Shown here piece after piece: positions 1 through 7,151 of a stretch of DNA of 13,737 nucleotides. The DNA is from Bacteroidales bacterium (GTDB taxonomy: Bacteria; Bacteroidota; Bacteroidia; Bacteroidales; JAADJA01): the NCBI GenBank assembly GCA_029934735.1, contig JAOZLR010000034.1, forward strand, positions 1 to 13,737, written 5' to 3'. Numbering within the stretch: position 1 is the stretch's first letter; each line of letters starts with the position of its first letter. A program made the translations under genes and the position numbers. Below the pieces are notes generated by a model. It was given only the letters and a program-made list of their open reading frames with translations. It did no database searches and was not told the origin of the DNA.

Positions 1-9
1 ATCTTAAAA

Positions 10-1110
10 ATGACAAAAATTATTCTAATAGTCAGCTTTTTAATACTACCAATCTATAGCAGTGCACAGGAATTGAAAGAATCTGATCTTGAAAAGCTTT
101 TACTTTTACAAGGGAAAGTTGAAACTTATTATTCAAAAGGCTTTGAAACAAAAGCAAAATATTTTCAAGAACTCGTTCAGGATGCTGTTATATTCTATGA
201 AAATAAATTACAGGATACATTTGATATTAAATTATTCGTATTGAGTAAAAGTGACTGGAAAATATTCGTTGGGGGTCCATATCTTTTACCAGAATTTGCG
301 AAGAATCCTGATAGAATAATGATGGGAATTAATGAACTATTCATAATTGAACTTCCGGAGGGTGAAACATTGTATGGCATGAATGAAGTTTTTTTCTGGG
401 ATTTTATTTCAATACATGAACTTGGACATTACATTTCAAAGCAAAATAAGGTCAAATCAATACGATGGACATCAGAGTTTTTTGCTGATTATTTGATGAT
501 TGGATTTATGCTTGAAAAAATACCCAACTTTCAACAATCTTCATCGACTAGCACTTTATTCAAATTTTTACCTTTCAAGTACAAATCGATTGAGGATTTT
601 CAAAGAAATTATTCAAGAATTGATCCTTTGAATTATAGTATGTATCAGGCTAAATTTCAGGAATTAGCTTTTAGTATATTTAAAAAAAGAGGATGGGATT
701 TTATGTTTGAATACATTGAAAGATTTAAAAACGTTAGTCCTCCACCAAATAAAAACAATTTGGTTGAATTAACTTTTAGTGAGTTTCAAGAGATGGAGCC
801 GGAAATATTTAATAAATGGCTAGTTGGAATGCGAAAGACGTATCACTCAAGCTTGATTTTATGTATCTTAATTATTCTGGTTTGTACTATTAGATTAATA
901 GATAATTCGAATTATATTTTCATTCATGCTGGACTTTCAACCAAAAAAAAATACAAGATATTTGGAGTTCCAATCTTATTAATTTTTTCAAAATTGAAAA
1001 ATTTTGAGAATCTGAAAACGGGAACAAAATTAAAACTGATAATAGCACTCAGACCGGTTATGTATTTATGTGTGATTCTAATAATCTTACTATTGATTTT
1101 ACATCATTGA
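10..1110 (+). CDS. Exported zinc-metalloprotease-like protein with two C-terminal membrane segments
   Basis: 366 residues. A hydrophobic N-terminus (residues 1-19, ending SSA-Q) looks like a signal peptide. Residues 136-140 read HELGH, the HExxH zinc-binding signature, and E156 in SEFFAD lies 16 residues after the second His, a spacing compatible with the third ligand of gluzincin-type metalloproteases. Two hydrophobic stretches near residues 281-298 and 341-364 probably anchor the C-terminus, so the catalytic domain should face the periplasm. I do not recognise a named family; peptidase function is inferred from the motif alone. The start is the first ATG in the window, 9 nt from its edge, so a start further upstream cannot be fully excluded, although the signal peptide fits this one. 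The gene is followed after 66 nt by an attC-like hairpin. Confidence 0.65.
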   Translation: MTKIILIVSFLILPIYSSAQELKESDLEKLLLLQGKVETYYSKGFETKAKYFQELVQDAVIFYENKLQDTFDIKLFVLSKSDWKIFVGGPYLLPEFAKNPDRIMMGINELFIIELPEGETLYGMNEVFFWDFISIHELGHYISKQNKVKSIRWTSEFFADYLMIGFMLEKIPNFQQSSSTSTLFKFLPFKYKSIEDFQRNYSRIDPLNYSMYQAKFQELAFSIFKKRGWDFMFEYIERFKNVSPPPNKNNLVELTFSEFQEMEPEIFNKWLVGMRKTYHSSLILCILIILVCTIRLIDNSNYIFIHAGLSTKKKYKIFGVPILLIFSKLKNFENLKTGTKLKLIIALRPVMYLCVILIILLLILHH

Positions 1111-1176
1111 GTATCTGCATAATTATCTATATCTTCGACTAGATAATGAATAACTTAACTTATAATAAATTACTAC

Positions 1177-1229
1177 ACCCAACAAAAAAATATAATGCAT
1201 TAAAACGCATCATATTTTGAGCGTTATAG
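1177..1229 (+). other. attC-like recombination site (site A)
   Basis: The site reads ACCCAAC (1177-1183, matching the RYYYAAC inverse-core consensus), an A-run, then an imperfect 12-bp stem 1187-1198 / 1207-1218 with one mismatch and the 8-nt loop ATTAAAAC, then GAGC and the core-like GTTATAG (1223-1229). Arms, spacer and core follow the order of an integron attC site. It is homologous to the element at 9701-9753 (TGC-ATTRAAAC-GCA centre, same arm length). The next cassette would begin after G1223, and the complement of that start is found at 3195-3204. A plain bidirectional terminator is the main alternative, since the right arm ends in TTTT. GTTATAG does not strictly match GTTRRRY. Confidence 0.5.
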
Positions 1230-1254
1230 CGCATATTGACAAAAAGGATAAGAT

Positions 1255-3165
1255 ATGAAAACATCGACATCTTTGATAATTAGCATAACTATTGGATTGT
1301 TTTTATCAACTTCGTGCAATAGGAATTCTGGAGATACAAACCTTTATTCTTCTGAAAAAATAGTCTTCTCGTTTGAACAATTCGATATATCTGGAGAACT
1401 TAGTATTCCAAAAGGAAATGGCTCATTCCCGATTGTAATAATGGTTCATGGAGATGGACAGGCTTATATGAGGTATTACTCAAAAATCAAGAAAAGCTTT
1501 CTTAAATCCGGATATGCAACACTAATTTGGGATAAGCCGGGTTTTGGTAAATCAAAAGGAGAGTTTACAAATGACCATTTAAAAGCTGAAAGAGCAGGTA
1601 TTTTGCTCACTGCCATTGGTGAAATGAAAAATCACCCTAAAATTCGGGCTGACAAAATTGGTGTTTGGGGAATAAGCCAGGCTGGATATGTTATTCCAAA
1701 GGCGCTTGAGAAAACAGATGATATTTCATTTATGATTTTTGTGGGTTGTGGTGGTGAAACCGGAATTCAACAAACAGCATATTATATTGAAACTCAAATG
1801 AAATGTATTGGCGTTCCGGGAAAAAAAGCTGCCAAAGCCGCACAAAATTTCATTAACTTATTTTATGCACAAACATTTGATGATTACTACAAATCTGCAA
1901 AACCATTGTTTGATGATCCCATAATCAGAGAAATGGGATTTGTTACAGCTATGTGGTCGGAAGACCAGTGGAAACCAATGGATAAGAGCAAAGAAGGCTT
2001 CTATAACCCAATTTCAATAATCGAAAAAACCAAAATCCCAATGCTGATATTTTTTGGAGAACTTGATAAAAATGTTGATCCCTTTCAGGGAATGAAAGCC
2101 TATCAGGCAGCTCTGGAAAAAGCTGATAACCCTCACTTCGAAGTAAAACTCATTAAAGATTCCGACCACGACATTATCATTTCCGAAACTGGCTGTGAAA
2201 CTGAAAGATATTCCAGAACAAAAGAAGAGTGGTCTAATTATCATCCGGAATACCTGAAAATGATGGAGGATTGGTTGTCAGAATTAAAGAATGTAAAGCC
2301 TTCACCGGAACTCCTTTCACAGTACTGCAGGCAAACATCTTTTACTGATCCGGGTGAATATGCATATATGTATGATAACTTGCCGGAATCGACACAGGAA
2401 ATTTGCGACCTGATTAAAAAACAATTGATCCATCCTATGGAAGCCTCACAAATAAGGGATGCCCTCCCCGAAGGAAGGGCATCTGAGGATGGAGATTTCC
2501 CTACAGTTTCGGATATGTTGAGAGGTCTTTTGCAAAGGGATTCGTCAGAATTGACCATGGAAAGGAGACCGGAAAACAGATTGATAGTTGCCTGCTATCA
2601 CCATGCCCTTTTTCTGGCTTCAATTCTAAGGCATCGCAACATTCCTGTTAGGTTGAAATGTGGCTTTGCCAGATATTATGAAAAAGAAGCCAAAGTGCGT
2701 TTCGGGCATATAATCTGTGAAGTCTGGGATGACGATACCCAACAATGGATCCTGATCGATCCTGACCGTAATTATATCAATGTATCAAAAAGCCGCTTAG
2801 AACCTCCCTCTGAAGCATGGCAGAATTTCTACGGAACACAGCACCGAAGTACAAGATACGTCAGTTTAGTTGGCGAAGGTTTCCAGGCTTTAATTCACGC
2901 ATTATTGCTTGATCAAGCTTTTATGCTTGGCAATGAAAGAAATTACTGGCATACACCATCTTTTATCATTCAGGAAGATTTTAATCTTGATAATCTTGAT
3001 AAGGGAGAAATCCAGATCATAGATCAAATTGCAGCCTATATGACTGAGCCTGAATCCAACATCAGTAAATTACAAAAGTTGTATGATGATAATCCATTTA
3101 TTCATGAACATAAAAGGTCGATAATGAATTATTACGAGAAGATTGAAGCTAAATTGAACGAATAG
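1255..3165 (+). CDS. Lipoprotein fusing an alpha/beta hydrolase to a transglutaminase-like domain
   Basis: 636 residues. The N-terminus ends in LSTSC21, a likely lipoprotein signal (Ser at -3 is not canonical). Residues ~30-340 are an alpha/beta hydrolase: HGDG near the oxyanion strand, nucleophile S141 in GISQAG (the usual GxSxG has Ala at the last position, followed by Gly), candidate acids D271/D275 in GELDKNVDP, and H305 in DSDHDI. Residues ~345-636 look like a transglutaminase-like cysteine-protease fold: C447 in VACYHHALFLASILRHRNIP, H485 in FGHIICEVWDDD and D502 in LIDPD. An AAAAAGGATAAG ribosome-binding region precedes the ATG. The second half appears richer in GC than the first. Substrates are unknown; an esterase/acyl-peptidase joined to a cell-wall or peptide amide enzyme is possible but unproven. 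A fusion of two once-separate genes is more likely than a frameshift artefact, since the frame is open throughout. Confidence 0.8.
   Translation: MKTSTSLIISITIGLFLSTSCNRNSGDTNLYSSEKIVFSFEQFDISGELSIPKGNGSFPIVIMVHGDGQAYMRYYSKIKKSFLKSGYATLIWDKPGFGKSKGEFTNDHLKAERAGILLTAIGEMKNHPKIRADKIGVWGISQAGYVIPKALEKTDDISFMIFVGCGGETGIQQTAYYIETQMKCIGVPGKKAAKAAQNFINLFYAQTFDDYYKSAKPLFDDPIIREMGFVTAMWSEDQWKPMDKSKEGFYNPISIIEKTKIPMLIFFGELDKNVDPFQGMKAYQAALEKADNPHFEVKLIKDSDHDIIISETGCETERYSRTKEEWSNYHPEYLKMMEDWLSELKNVKPSPELLSQYCRQTSFTDPGEYAYMYDNLPESTQEICDLIKKQLIHPMEASQIRDALPEGRASEDGDFPTVSDMLRGLLQRDSSELTMERRPENRLIVACYHHALFLASILRHRNIPVRLKCGFARYYEKEAKVRFGHIICEVWDDDTQQWILIDPDRNYINVSKSRLEPPSEAWQNFYGTQHRSTRYVSLVGEGFQALIHALLLDQAFMLGNERNYWHTPSFIIQEDFNLDNLDKGEIQIIDQIAAYMTEPESNISKLQKLYDDNPFIHEHKRSIMNYYEKIEAKLNE
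2458..2483. repeat. Near-perfect palindrome inside the hydrolase-transglutaminase gene
   Basis: An 11-bp stem (2458-2468 with 2473-2483, one mismatch) closes a CGAA tetraloop. It is read in frame as DALPEGRAS on the + strand and as DALPSGRAS on the - strand. It sits just after the junction of the two domains. Its GC content is far above its neighbourhood, which suggests an inserted palindromic element that kept the frame open. Confidence 0.55.
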
Positions 3166-3190
3166 ATGAAACAAAACCTGTTAGATTGAA

Positions 3191-3225
3191 AAACGCGCTA
3201 TAACAAAAAATATAGTGCGTTTAGC
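3191..3225 (+). other. Short attC-like remnant (site B), possibly acting as terminator
   Basis: A 12-bp stem (3191-3202 with 3211-3222, one G-T pair) with the 8-nt loop ACAAAAAA lies 25 nt after the hydrolase stop. From its AAC (3202-3204) it matches site A (AAC, A-run, TATARTGC) and then passes directly to GTTTAGC, as if the right half of an attC had been lost. GCGCTATAAC (3195-3204) complements the cassette start at 1223-1232. At about 30 bp it is shorter than any functional attC I know of, so it may be dead as a recombination site. It could equally work as a terminator, although no real T-run follows. Confidence 0.4.
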
Positions 3226-3279
3226 AGATAGTACTAATAATGAAGTTAATAGCAATTAATAAAAATCAATAAGGTTAGA

Positions 3280-3338
3280 AACTAATTTAGTGTAAAGTCT
3301 AATCTTTAACTTTTGTAAACGATGTATCTTAACGAACA
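3280..3338 (+). repeat. 59-bp direct repeat, copy 1 (leader of the serine hydrolase gene)
   Basis: This copy is identical to 6804-6862 except for one base (T3303 versus A6827). It ends 6 nt before the serine hydrolase ATG, so it makes up nearly all of that gene's upstream region. It contains AACTTTTG (3308-3315), one base from the Bacteroidota TAnnTTTG -7 box, but I see no good TTG -33 element at the usual distance. It may therefore carry a promoter, a regulator site or the end of a mobile unit. Confidence 0.85.
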
Positions 3339-3343
3339 AAAAA

Positions 3344-4990
3344 ATGAAAAAATTTCTACTTCTAATATTTATAACCTTTAGCATATACTCTTTTGGACAA
3401 AATAGCATTAATGAAAGAATAGATTCTATTTTGGCTGAGCAGGTAGATACCAATTTAAGCCCAGGTCTAACAGTTGGGGTTGTTAAGGATGGTAAGCTTA
3501 TTTATCATAACAGTAATGGGTTAATGAATTTGGAATACAATATCCCATTTAATGACTCTACGATATTCGGAATTGCTTCAATTACCAAGCAATTTACATC
3601 TGCTTGTATTGCAATTCTTGAAAAACAAGGCAAATTCTCTGTAAATGATGATGTAAGAAAGTTCATTCCCGAATTAGCTTTTTCTGGAGATACGATAAGA
3701 ATTAAGCACTTATTAAGTCACACCAGTGGAATACGAAATCATAATGTTTTATTGGACTTATCTGGGTTTGATTATGAACATCGGGGCTATACAAATAAAA
3801 TGATTCAGCAACTGATGTTCCGTCAAAAAGGAATGAATAATAAACCAGGAGATAAAATACTTTATTCCAATACAAACTATGTTTTATTAGCACTCATAAT
3901 TGAAAGGATATCAGGCAAGAAGATTCATCAATTTGCTAAAAAAGAACTGTTCGACCCTCTTGGTATGTCAAACACTTTCTACAGAAGTGATTTAAGAAGA
4001 GTGGTTAAGAATAGAGCATATTCCTATTACAAGCAAGGAGACGAATACAAACAGCCAAAGTCACTAACACTTTGTGTTGGAGCCGGAGGAATGGGAAGTA
4101 CGATTTCAGATTTAACAATCTGGTCTCAGATTTTTCTAGACACTAATCACAAGTTCTCATATATTTCAGATTTTGTGACTAAACTTGATGTCCTGAATAA
4201 TGGAAAAGAAATGCAACACGCTCGTGGAATGTTTGTTACACCCTACAATGGTTTCACTACTTTAAACCACAGTGGTAGAGACTTAGGAATGCGATCTCAA
4301 TTCATTTGTGTACCTGACTTAAATCTAGGGGTAATTATTTTTGCTAATTCTGAACAAATCAATGCGGTTAATGTATCCTACAAAATACTCGACCTTTGGA
4401 CCCAAGAACTTCCACAAAATAAAAAACCACAAGAAAGATATCATCATAAGAAAAAGGAGTTGAATCAATTCATCGGGTATTATCAAGAATTAAATAGTGA
4501 CTTGAGAATGCACGTATTTATAGATAATGACACACTTAATGCTCAAAGCAGTTTTGGCAGAAATCCTGTTCAACTTAATACCAACACAAACAGTTCTTTC
4601 TCTAGAGTTGATAATACTTCTGTGAAATACACTTTCCTTTCAGAAGAAAATTCAGAAGCTGATCTACTAGTAGATTTTGGAGGCGCTATTTTTTACTTTG
4701 AAAGAATTGAATTGGTGACTAACCCAAATCCGAATATTTCTGAATATTCAGGTATCTACTTCTCTGAAGAACTTGATGTAACATACGAGTTATTTGTTTC
4801 TAATAAAGAATTGATTTTGAATTACCCGAACAATGAAGGATTAGTATTGAAAGAAGGTGAAAAAGATATTTTTGGAGCAAATAGAAGAACTAAATATACT
4901 TTCATCCGAGACGATAAAAACAATATAATCTCTTTTTATGTAGCATCGGAAGGTACGGTAAAGGATATCTTATTTAAAAAAGTAAACTAA
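3344..4990 (+). CDS. Secreted serine hydrolase of the class C beta-lactamase / penicillin-binding family
   Basis: 548 residues with a signal peptide (residues 1-19, SFGQ). The three active-site elements of this family are all present: S79-I-T-K82 (SxxK nucleophile and base), Y174-S-N176 (YxN) and H309-S-G311 in place of KTG. HTSG near residue 126 and the LxxLLxHTSG context are also typical. The catalytic domain ends near residue 370, followed by a ~170-residue C-terminal extension of beta-rich look, as in esterase-type members. The family covers D-amino-peptidases, esterases and a few beta-lactamases, and HSG points to peptidase/esterase rather than antibiotic resistance. It acts in the periplasm or outside the cell. 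The upstream region is the 59-bp repeat, which also occurs at 6804. Confidence 0.85.
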   Translation: MKKFLLLIFITFSIYSFGQNSINERIDSILAEQVDTNLSPGLTVGVVKDGKLIYHNSNGLMNLEYNIPFNDSTIFGIASITKQFTSACIAILEKQGKFSVNDDVRKFIPELAFSGDTIRIKHLLSHTSGIRNHNVLLDLSGFDYEHRGYTNKMIQQLMFRQKGMNNKPGDKILYSNTNYVLLALIIERISGKKIHQFAKKELFDPLGMSNTFYRSDLRRVVKNRAYSYYKQGDEYKQPKSLTLCVGAGGMGSTISDLTIWSQIFLDTNHKFSYISDFVTKLDVLNNGKEMQHARGMFVTPYNGFTTLNHSGRDLGMRSQFICVPDLNLGVIIFANSEQINAVNVSYKILDLWTQELPQNKKPQERYHHKKKELNQFIGYYQELNSDLRMHVFIDNDTLNAQSSFGRNPVQLNTNTNSSFSRVDNTSVKYTFLSEENSEADLLVDFGGAIFYFERIELVTNPNPNISEYSGIYFSEELDVTYELFVSNKELILNYPNNEGLVLKEGEKDIFGANRRTKYTFIRDDKNNIISFYVASEGTVKDILFKKVN

Positions 4991-4991
4991 T

Positions 4992-5059
4992 GCCAACAAA
5001 ATGGATAGTGTATAGCACCCTTCGGGATGCTACGACACCATACACGGAACATTATGGGC
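4992..5059 (+). other. attC-like hairpin (site C)
   Basis: Starting one base after the serine hydrolase stop, GCCAAC (4992-4997, inverse-core-like) is followed by GTGTAT (5008-5013) paired with ATACAC (5040-5045). Inside lies a second stem AGCACCC / GGATGCT with a TTCG loop (5014-5031, one C-A mismatch) and an 8-nt unpaired bulge on the right. The site ends in ATTATGGGC (5051-5059), where a cassette core would have GTT. The long asymmetric hairpin with bulges resembles an attC stem. No poly-T follows, which argues against a terminator. No matching inverse core for ATTATGGGC was found downstream. Confidence 0.45.
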
Positions 5060-5113
5060 AATTAAAACAAAAAAGGTCAAGCTCTTTAAGTATAATACAG
5101 TAAATATTTGAAA

Positions 5114-5596
5114 ATGAAAAAATTAAGTGATATGATATTGCTTGGAGACCAACGTCTTTATGAGGTATGTGAACCTATTGAGAAATCGGAATTGCCCCTT
5201 GTAACAGAGTGGGTTGCTGATTTAGACAATGTAATGAAAGAAATTAGAATAAGATACAATTTTGGACGGGCTATTGCAGCACCTCAATTAGGAATAATGA
5301 AGAGGTTAATTTATATGAATATTGAAAAACCTGTTGTTTTGATAAACCCGAAATTCACTTATATGAGTGATGAAAAATTTGAACTTTGGGATGATTGTAT
5401 GAGTTTTCCAAACCTTTTAGTAAAAGTAAAGCGACATAAAAAAGTAACTATAAAATACCTGGACGAAAATTGGGAATCTCAAGAATGGGAATTGGAGAAT
5501 GATTTATCTGAGTTATTGCAGCATGAATATGACCATTTAAATGGAATTCTTTGCACTATGAGGGCTATAGATTTAAAATCATTCAAATGGAGATAA
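5114..5596 (+). CDS. Divergent peptide deformylase
   Basis: 160 residues from ATG 5114; an in-frame TTG at 5108 adds only two residues. Peptide deformylases remove the formyl group from the N-terminal Met of new proteins using a metal bound by one Cys and two His. All three ligands are present: C95, and H137/H141 in HEYDHLNG, with catalytic E138. Motif 1 is GRAIAAPQLG (51-60), with Ala at the second usual Gly. Motif 2 is DDCMS (93-97) instead of the near-invariant EGCLS. Length is normal for the family. These changes suggest an accessory or specialised deformylase rather than the housekeeping one; resistance to deformylase inhibitors or a non-protein substrate are possibilities without direct evidence. 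Its end overlaps the lyase start by 10 nt. Confidence 0.8.
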   Translation: MKKLSDMILLGDQRLYEVCEPIEKSELPLVTEWVADLDNVMKEIRIRYNFGRAIAAPQLGIMKRLIYMNIEKPVVLINPKFTYMSDEKFELWDDCMSFPNLLVKVKRHKKVTIKYLDENWESQEWELENDLSELLQHEYDHLNGILCTMRAIDLKSFKWR

Positions 5597-6768
5597 AAAC
5601 TAATATCAATTCTTCATATTATATAAATAATCCGAACTGTAAAATTGTTAAAAATCTTACTACAAATATTATAAAAAAAAATAAAGCCCTTGAATTTCAT
5701 TCTTCTTTACCAATTTATCAACCTACACCTTTAGTTCATTTACCTAACCTATCTAAAAAATACAATGTAGGTAACATTTATCTTAAGGATGAGTCATTTC
5801 GTTTTGGTTTAAATTCATTTAAAGGATTGGGCGCTTCATACGCAATTAATGAAATCCTTAAAGAGAAACCACACATAAATACCTTTTGTACAGCCACGGA
5901 TGGAAATCACGGACGAGCAGTTGCATGGTCTGCGAAATATTTTAATAAAAAAGCAATTATTTTTGTTCCAAAAGATACATCAAACAAACGTATAGAAGCT
6001 ATTAAAAAAGAAGGAGCTATTGTCGAACAAGTAAATGGAAATTATGACGAAACTTGTGCTCATGCAGAGAAAATGGCCTACAAAAACAGTTGGGAATTGA
6101 TACAAGATACTGCTTGGGAAGATTATGAAAGAATCCCTGCACAAATTATGGCTGGTTATTTAACGCTCTTTCAAGAATTGGAAGGTACCATTAACCCATC
6201 ACAAAAAGCAAAAGTAGATATTGTTTTTCTTCAAGCAGGAGTTGGTAGTTTTGCAGGAGCTGGAATAGCTTATTATCTAGAAAAATATGGAGCAAATTGT
6301 CCAAAAATTGTTATCGTGGAGCCAAAAGAAGCAGATGCCATTCTTTCTTCATTCAAAAAAGGAGAAATAGTAACTTCGCAAGGAAATAGCAAAACAATAA
6401 TGGCTGGGCTTAATTGTGGAACTCCTTCCTTAGGAGCTTGGGATTTATTAAAAACAGGAACATCTGTTTCTATAAAAATTGATGATAAATATTCTAAACA
6501 AGCAATTCGGGAACTATATTTCCCTGAGGGTTTAGATAAAAAAATAATTTCTGGAGAATCTGGTGTTGGTGGTTTAGCTGGATTTATTGCTATAATGATG
6601 GAAGATGAATTCAAACCCCTTCAAAAACAATTAAATATAAATCCTACTACCAATATCCTTTTTGTAAGTACAGAAGGAGCAACAGACATAGATATGTTTA
6701 ATACAATTATTGATTCTGAAGATAAAACTGCACACAATACTGTATATAAATCATTGGGTAATAAGTGA
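5587..6768 (+). CDS. dpaL: Diaminopropionate ammonia-lyase, PLP-dependent
   Basis: 393 residues from ATG 5587, close to the ~400 of E. coli YgeX/DpaL. The enzyme splits 2,3-diaminopropionate into pyruvate and two ammonia. Visible landmarks are K79 in SFRFGLNSFKG (PLP lysine, Lys77 in E. coli), TDGNHGR with D105, QDTAWE with D174, and the glycine-rich phosphate loop GVGSFAGAG (218-226). D105 and D174 are 69 residues apart, as are Asp120 and Asp189 of the E. coli enzyme, which are implicated in D- and L-substrate use. An upstream ATG at 5551 would overlap the deformylase by 46 nt; ATG 5587 overlaps it by only 10 nt and gives a natural N-terminus, suggesting translational coupling. Threonine dehydratase-like activity is the main alternative. 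Confidence 0.85.
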   Translation: MEIKTNINSSYYINNPNCKIVKNLTTNIIKKNKALEFHSSLPIYQPTPLVHLPNLSKKYNVGNIYLKDESFRFGLNSFKGLGASYAINEILKEKPHINTFCTATDGNHGRAVAWSAKYFNKKAIIFVPKDTSNKRIEAIKKEGAIVEQVNGNYDETCAHAEKMAYKNSWELIQDTAWEDYERIPAQIMAGYLTLFQELEGTINPSQKAKVDIVFLQAGVGSFAGAGIAYYLEKYGANCPKIVIVEPKEADAILSSFKKGEIVTSQGNSKTIMAGLNCGTPSLGAWDLLKTGTSVSIKIDDKYSKQAIRELYFPEGLDKKIISGESGVGGLAGFIAIMMEDEFKPLQKQLNINPTTNILFVSTEGATDIDMFNTIIDSEDKTAHNTVYKSLGNK

Positions 6769-6803
6769 TTAAATCAAAGTTGGTGCTTATAAATAAAGAT
6801 AGT

Positions 6804-6862
6804 AACTAATTTAGTGTAAAGTCTAAACTTTAACTTTTGTAAACGATGTATCTTAACGAACA
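6804..6862 (+). repeat. 59-bp direct repeat, copy 2 (orphan)
   Basis: 58 of 59 positions equal 3280-3338. Unlike copy 1 it is not followed by a start codon; the next gene begins 289 nt later. The match stops sharply after CGAACA. The 3.5 kb between the copies holds the serine hydrolase, deformylase and lyase genes, so the two copies may mark a duplicated junction or two insertion points of one element. Confidence 0.85.
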
Positions 6863-7151
6863 CCCATAGTTTATGAAGGTATCGATTATGAATATAGGGC
6901 ATAAGGCCAAAAGCCAAGGGGTATGCCCGATTGCAAAAGTTGAGTTTTCAATGTATTGATGAGCTGACTACTCAAATGGTTTAGCCTTGCAGAGGATAAA
7001 AACTTGTGGGATTGAGGGTAACTTCTTATATATTTAAAGTGGCGATGAGTAATGGATTTCTGGAGTTGAGAAAAATGTGATTGAGATTTACTTCATTGAT
7101 TGTTATGTCCGATTTAATGACTAGTTTTTTAACGTAAAAAATTTAAGCGAA
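6863..7151 (+). other. Gene-free leader upstream of the fucosidase, with one nested hairpin
   Basis: No coding region is supported here. GGGCATA (6897-6903) pairs exactly with TATGCCC (6922-6928), enclosing GGC (6905-6907) / GCC (6913-6915) around CAAAA. No T-run follows, so it is not an intrinsic terminator. Short open stretches such as the one starting at 6873 (24 codons) are too small to call. The rest, apart from the promoter candidate at 7100-7129, shows nothing I recognise. Confidence 0.4.
7100..7129 (+). promoter_or_regulatory. Candidate Bacteroidota-type promoter of the fucosidase gene
   Basis: TTG (7100-7102), a 19-nt spacer and TAGTTTTT (7122-7129) approach the Bacteroidota sigma pattern TTTG / TAnnTTTG, with the last base T instead of G. 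The box ends 22 nt before the GH95 ATG, leaving a short leader. AT-rich sequence makes chance matches common. Confidence 0.35.

Larger units (their letters stand above)
1224..3219 (+). mobile_element. Candidate gene cassette carrying the hydrolase-transglutaminase lipoprotein gene
   Basis: The unit is bounded on the left by GTTATAGCGC (1223-1232) and on the right by its exact reverse complement GCGCTATAAC (3195-3204), with a single + strand gene between. This is the relation between the two ends of an integron cassette, whose circular form joins them into the outer arm of attC. Boundaries assume cleavage between G and TT of the core. No integrase is visible, so mobility is inference. Confidence 0.45.

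Noticed and set aside
2241..2558. 105-codon minus-strand open frame opposite the transglutaminase domain
   Set aside because: It is antisense to a clearly coding region and its only striking peptide comes from the palindrome at 2458-2483.
3219..5059. Complementary cassette ends around the serine hydrolase gene
   Set aside because: I looked for the complement of GCCAAC near 3219-3343 and found none; the site at 3195-3225 seems truncated, so this unit is not called as a cassette.
5108..5113. TTG start two codons before the deformylase ATG
   Set aside because: The ATG at 5114 gives the normal N-terminus and the two extra residues add nothing.
5551..5586. Upstream ATG of the ammonia-lyase
   Set aside because: It would overlap the deformylase by 46 nt and adds 12 residues resembling no lyase N-terminus; ATG 5587 gives a 10-nt overlap.
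6273..6614. 113-codon minus-strand open frame opposite the ammonia-lyase
   Set aside because: The + strand gene has conserved catalytic motifs; the reverse frame has proline/serine-rich shadow composition.
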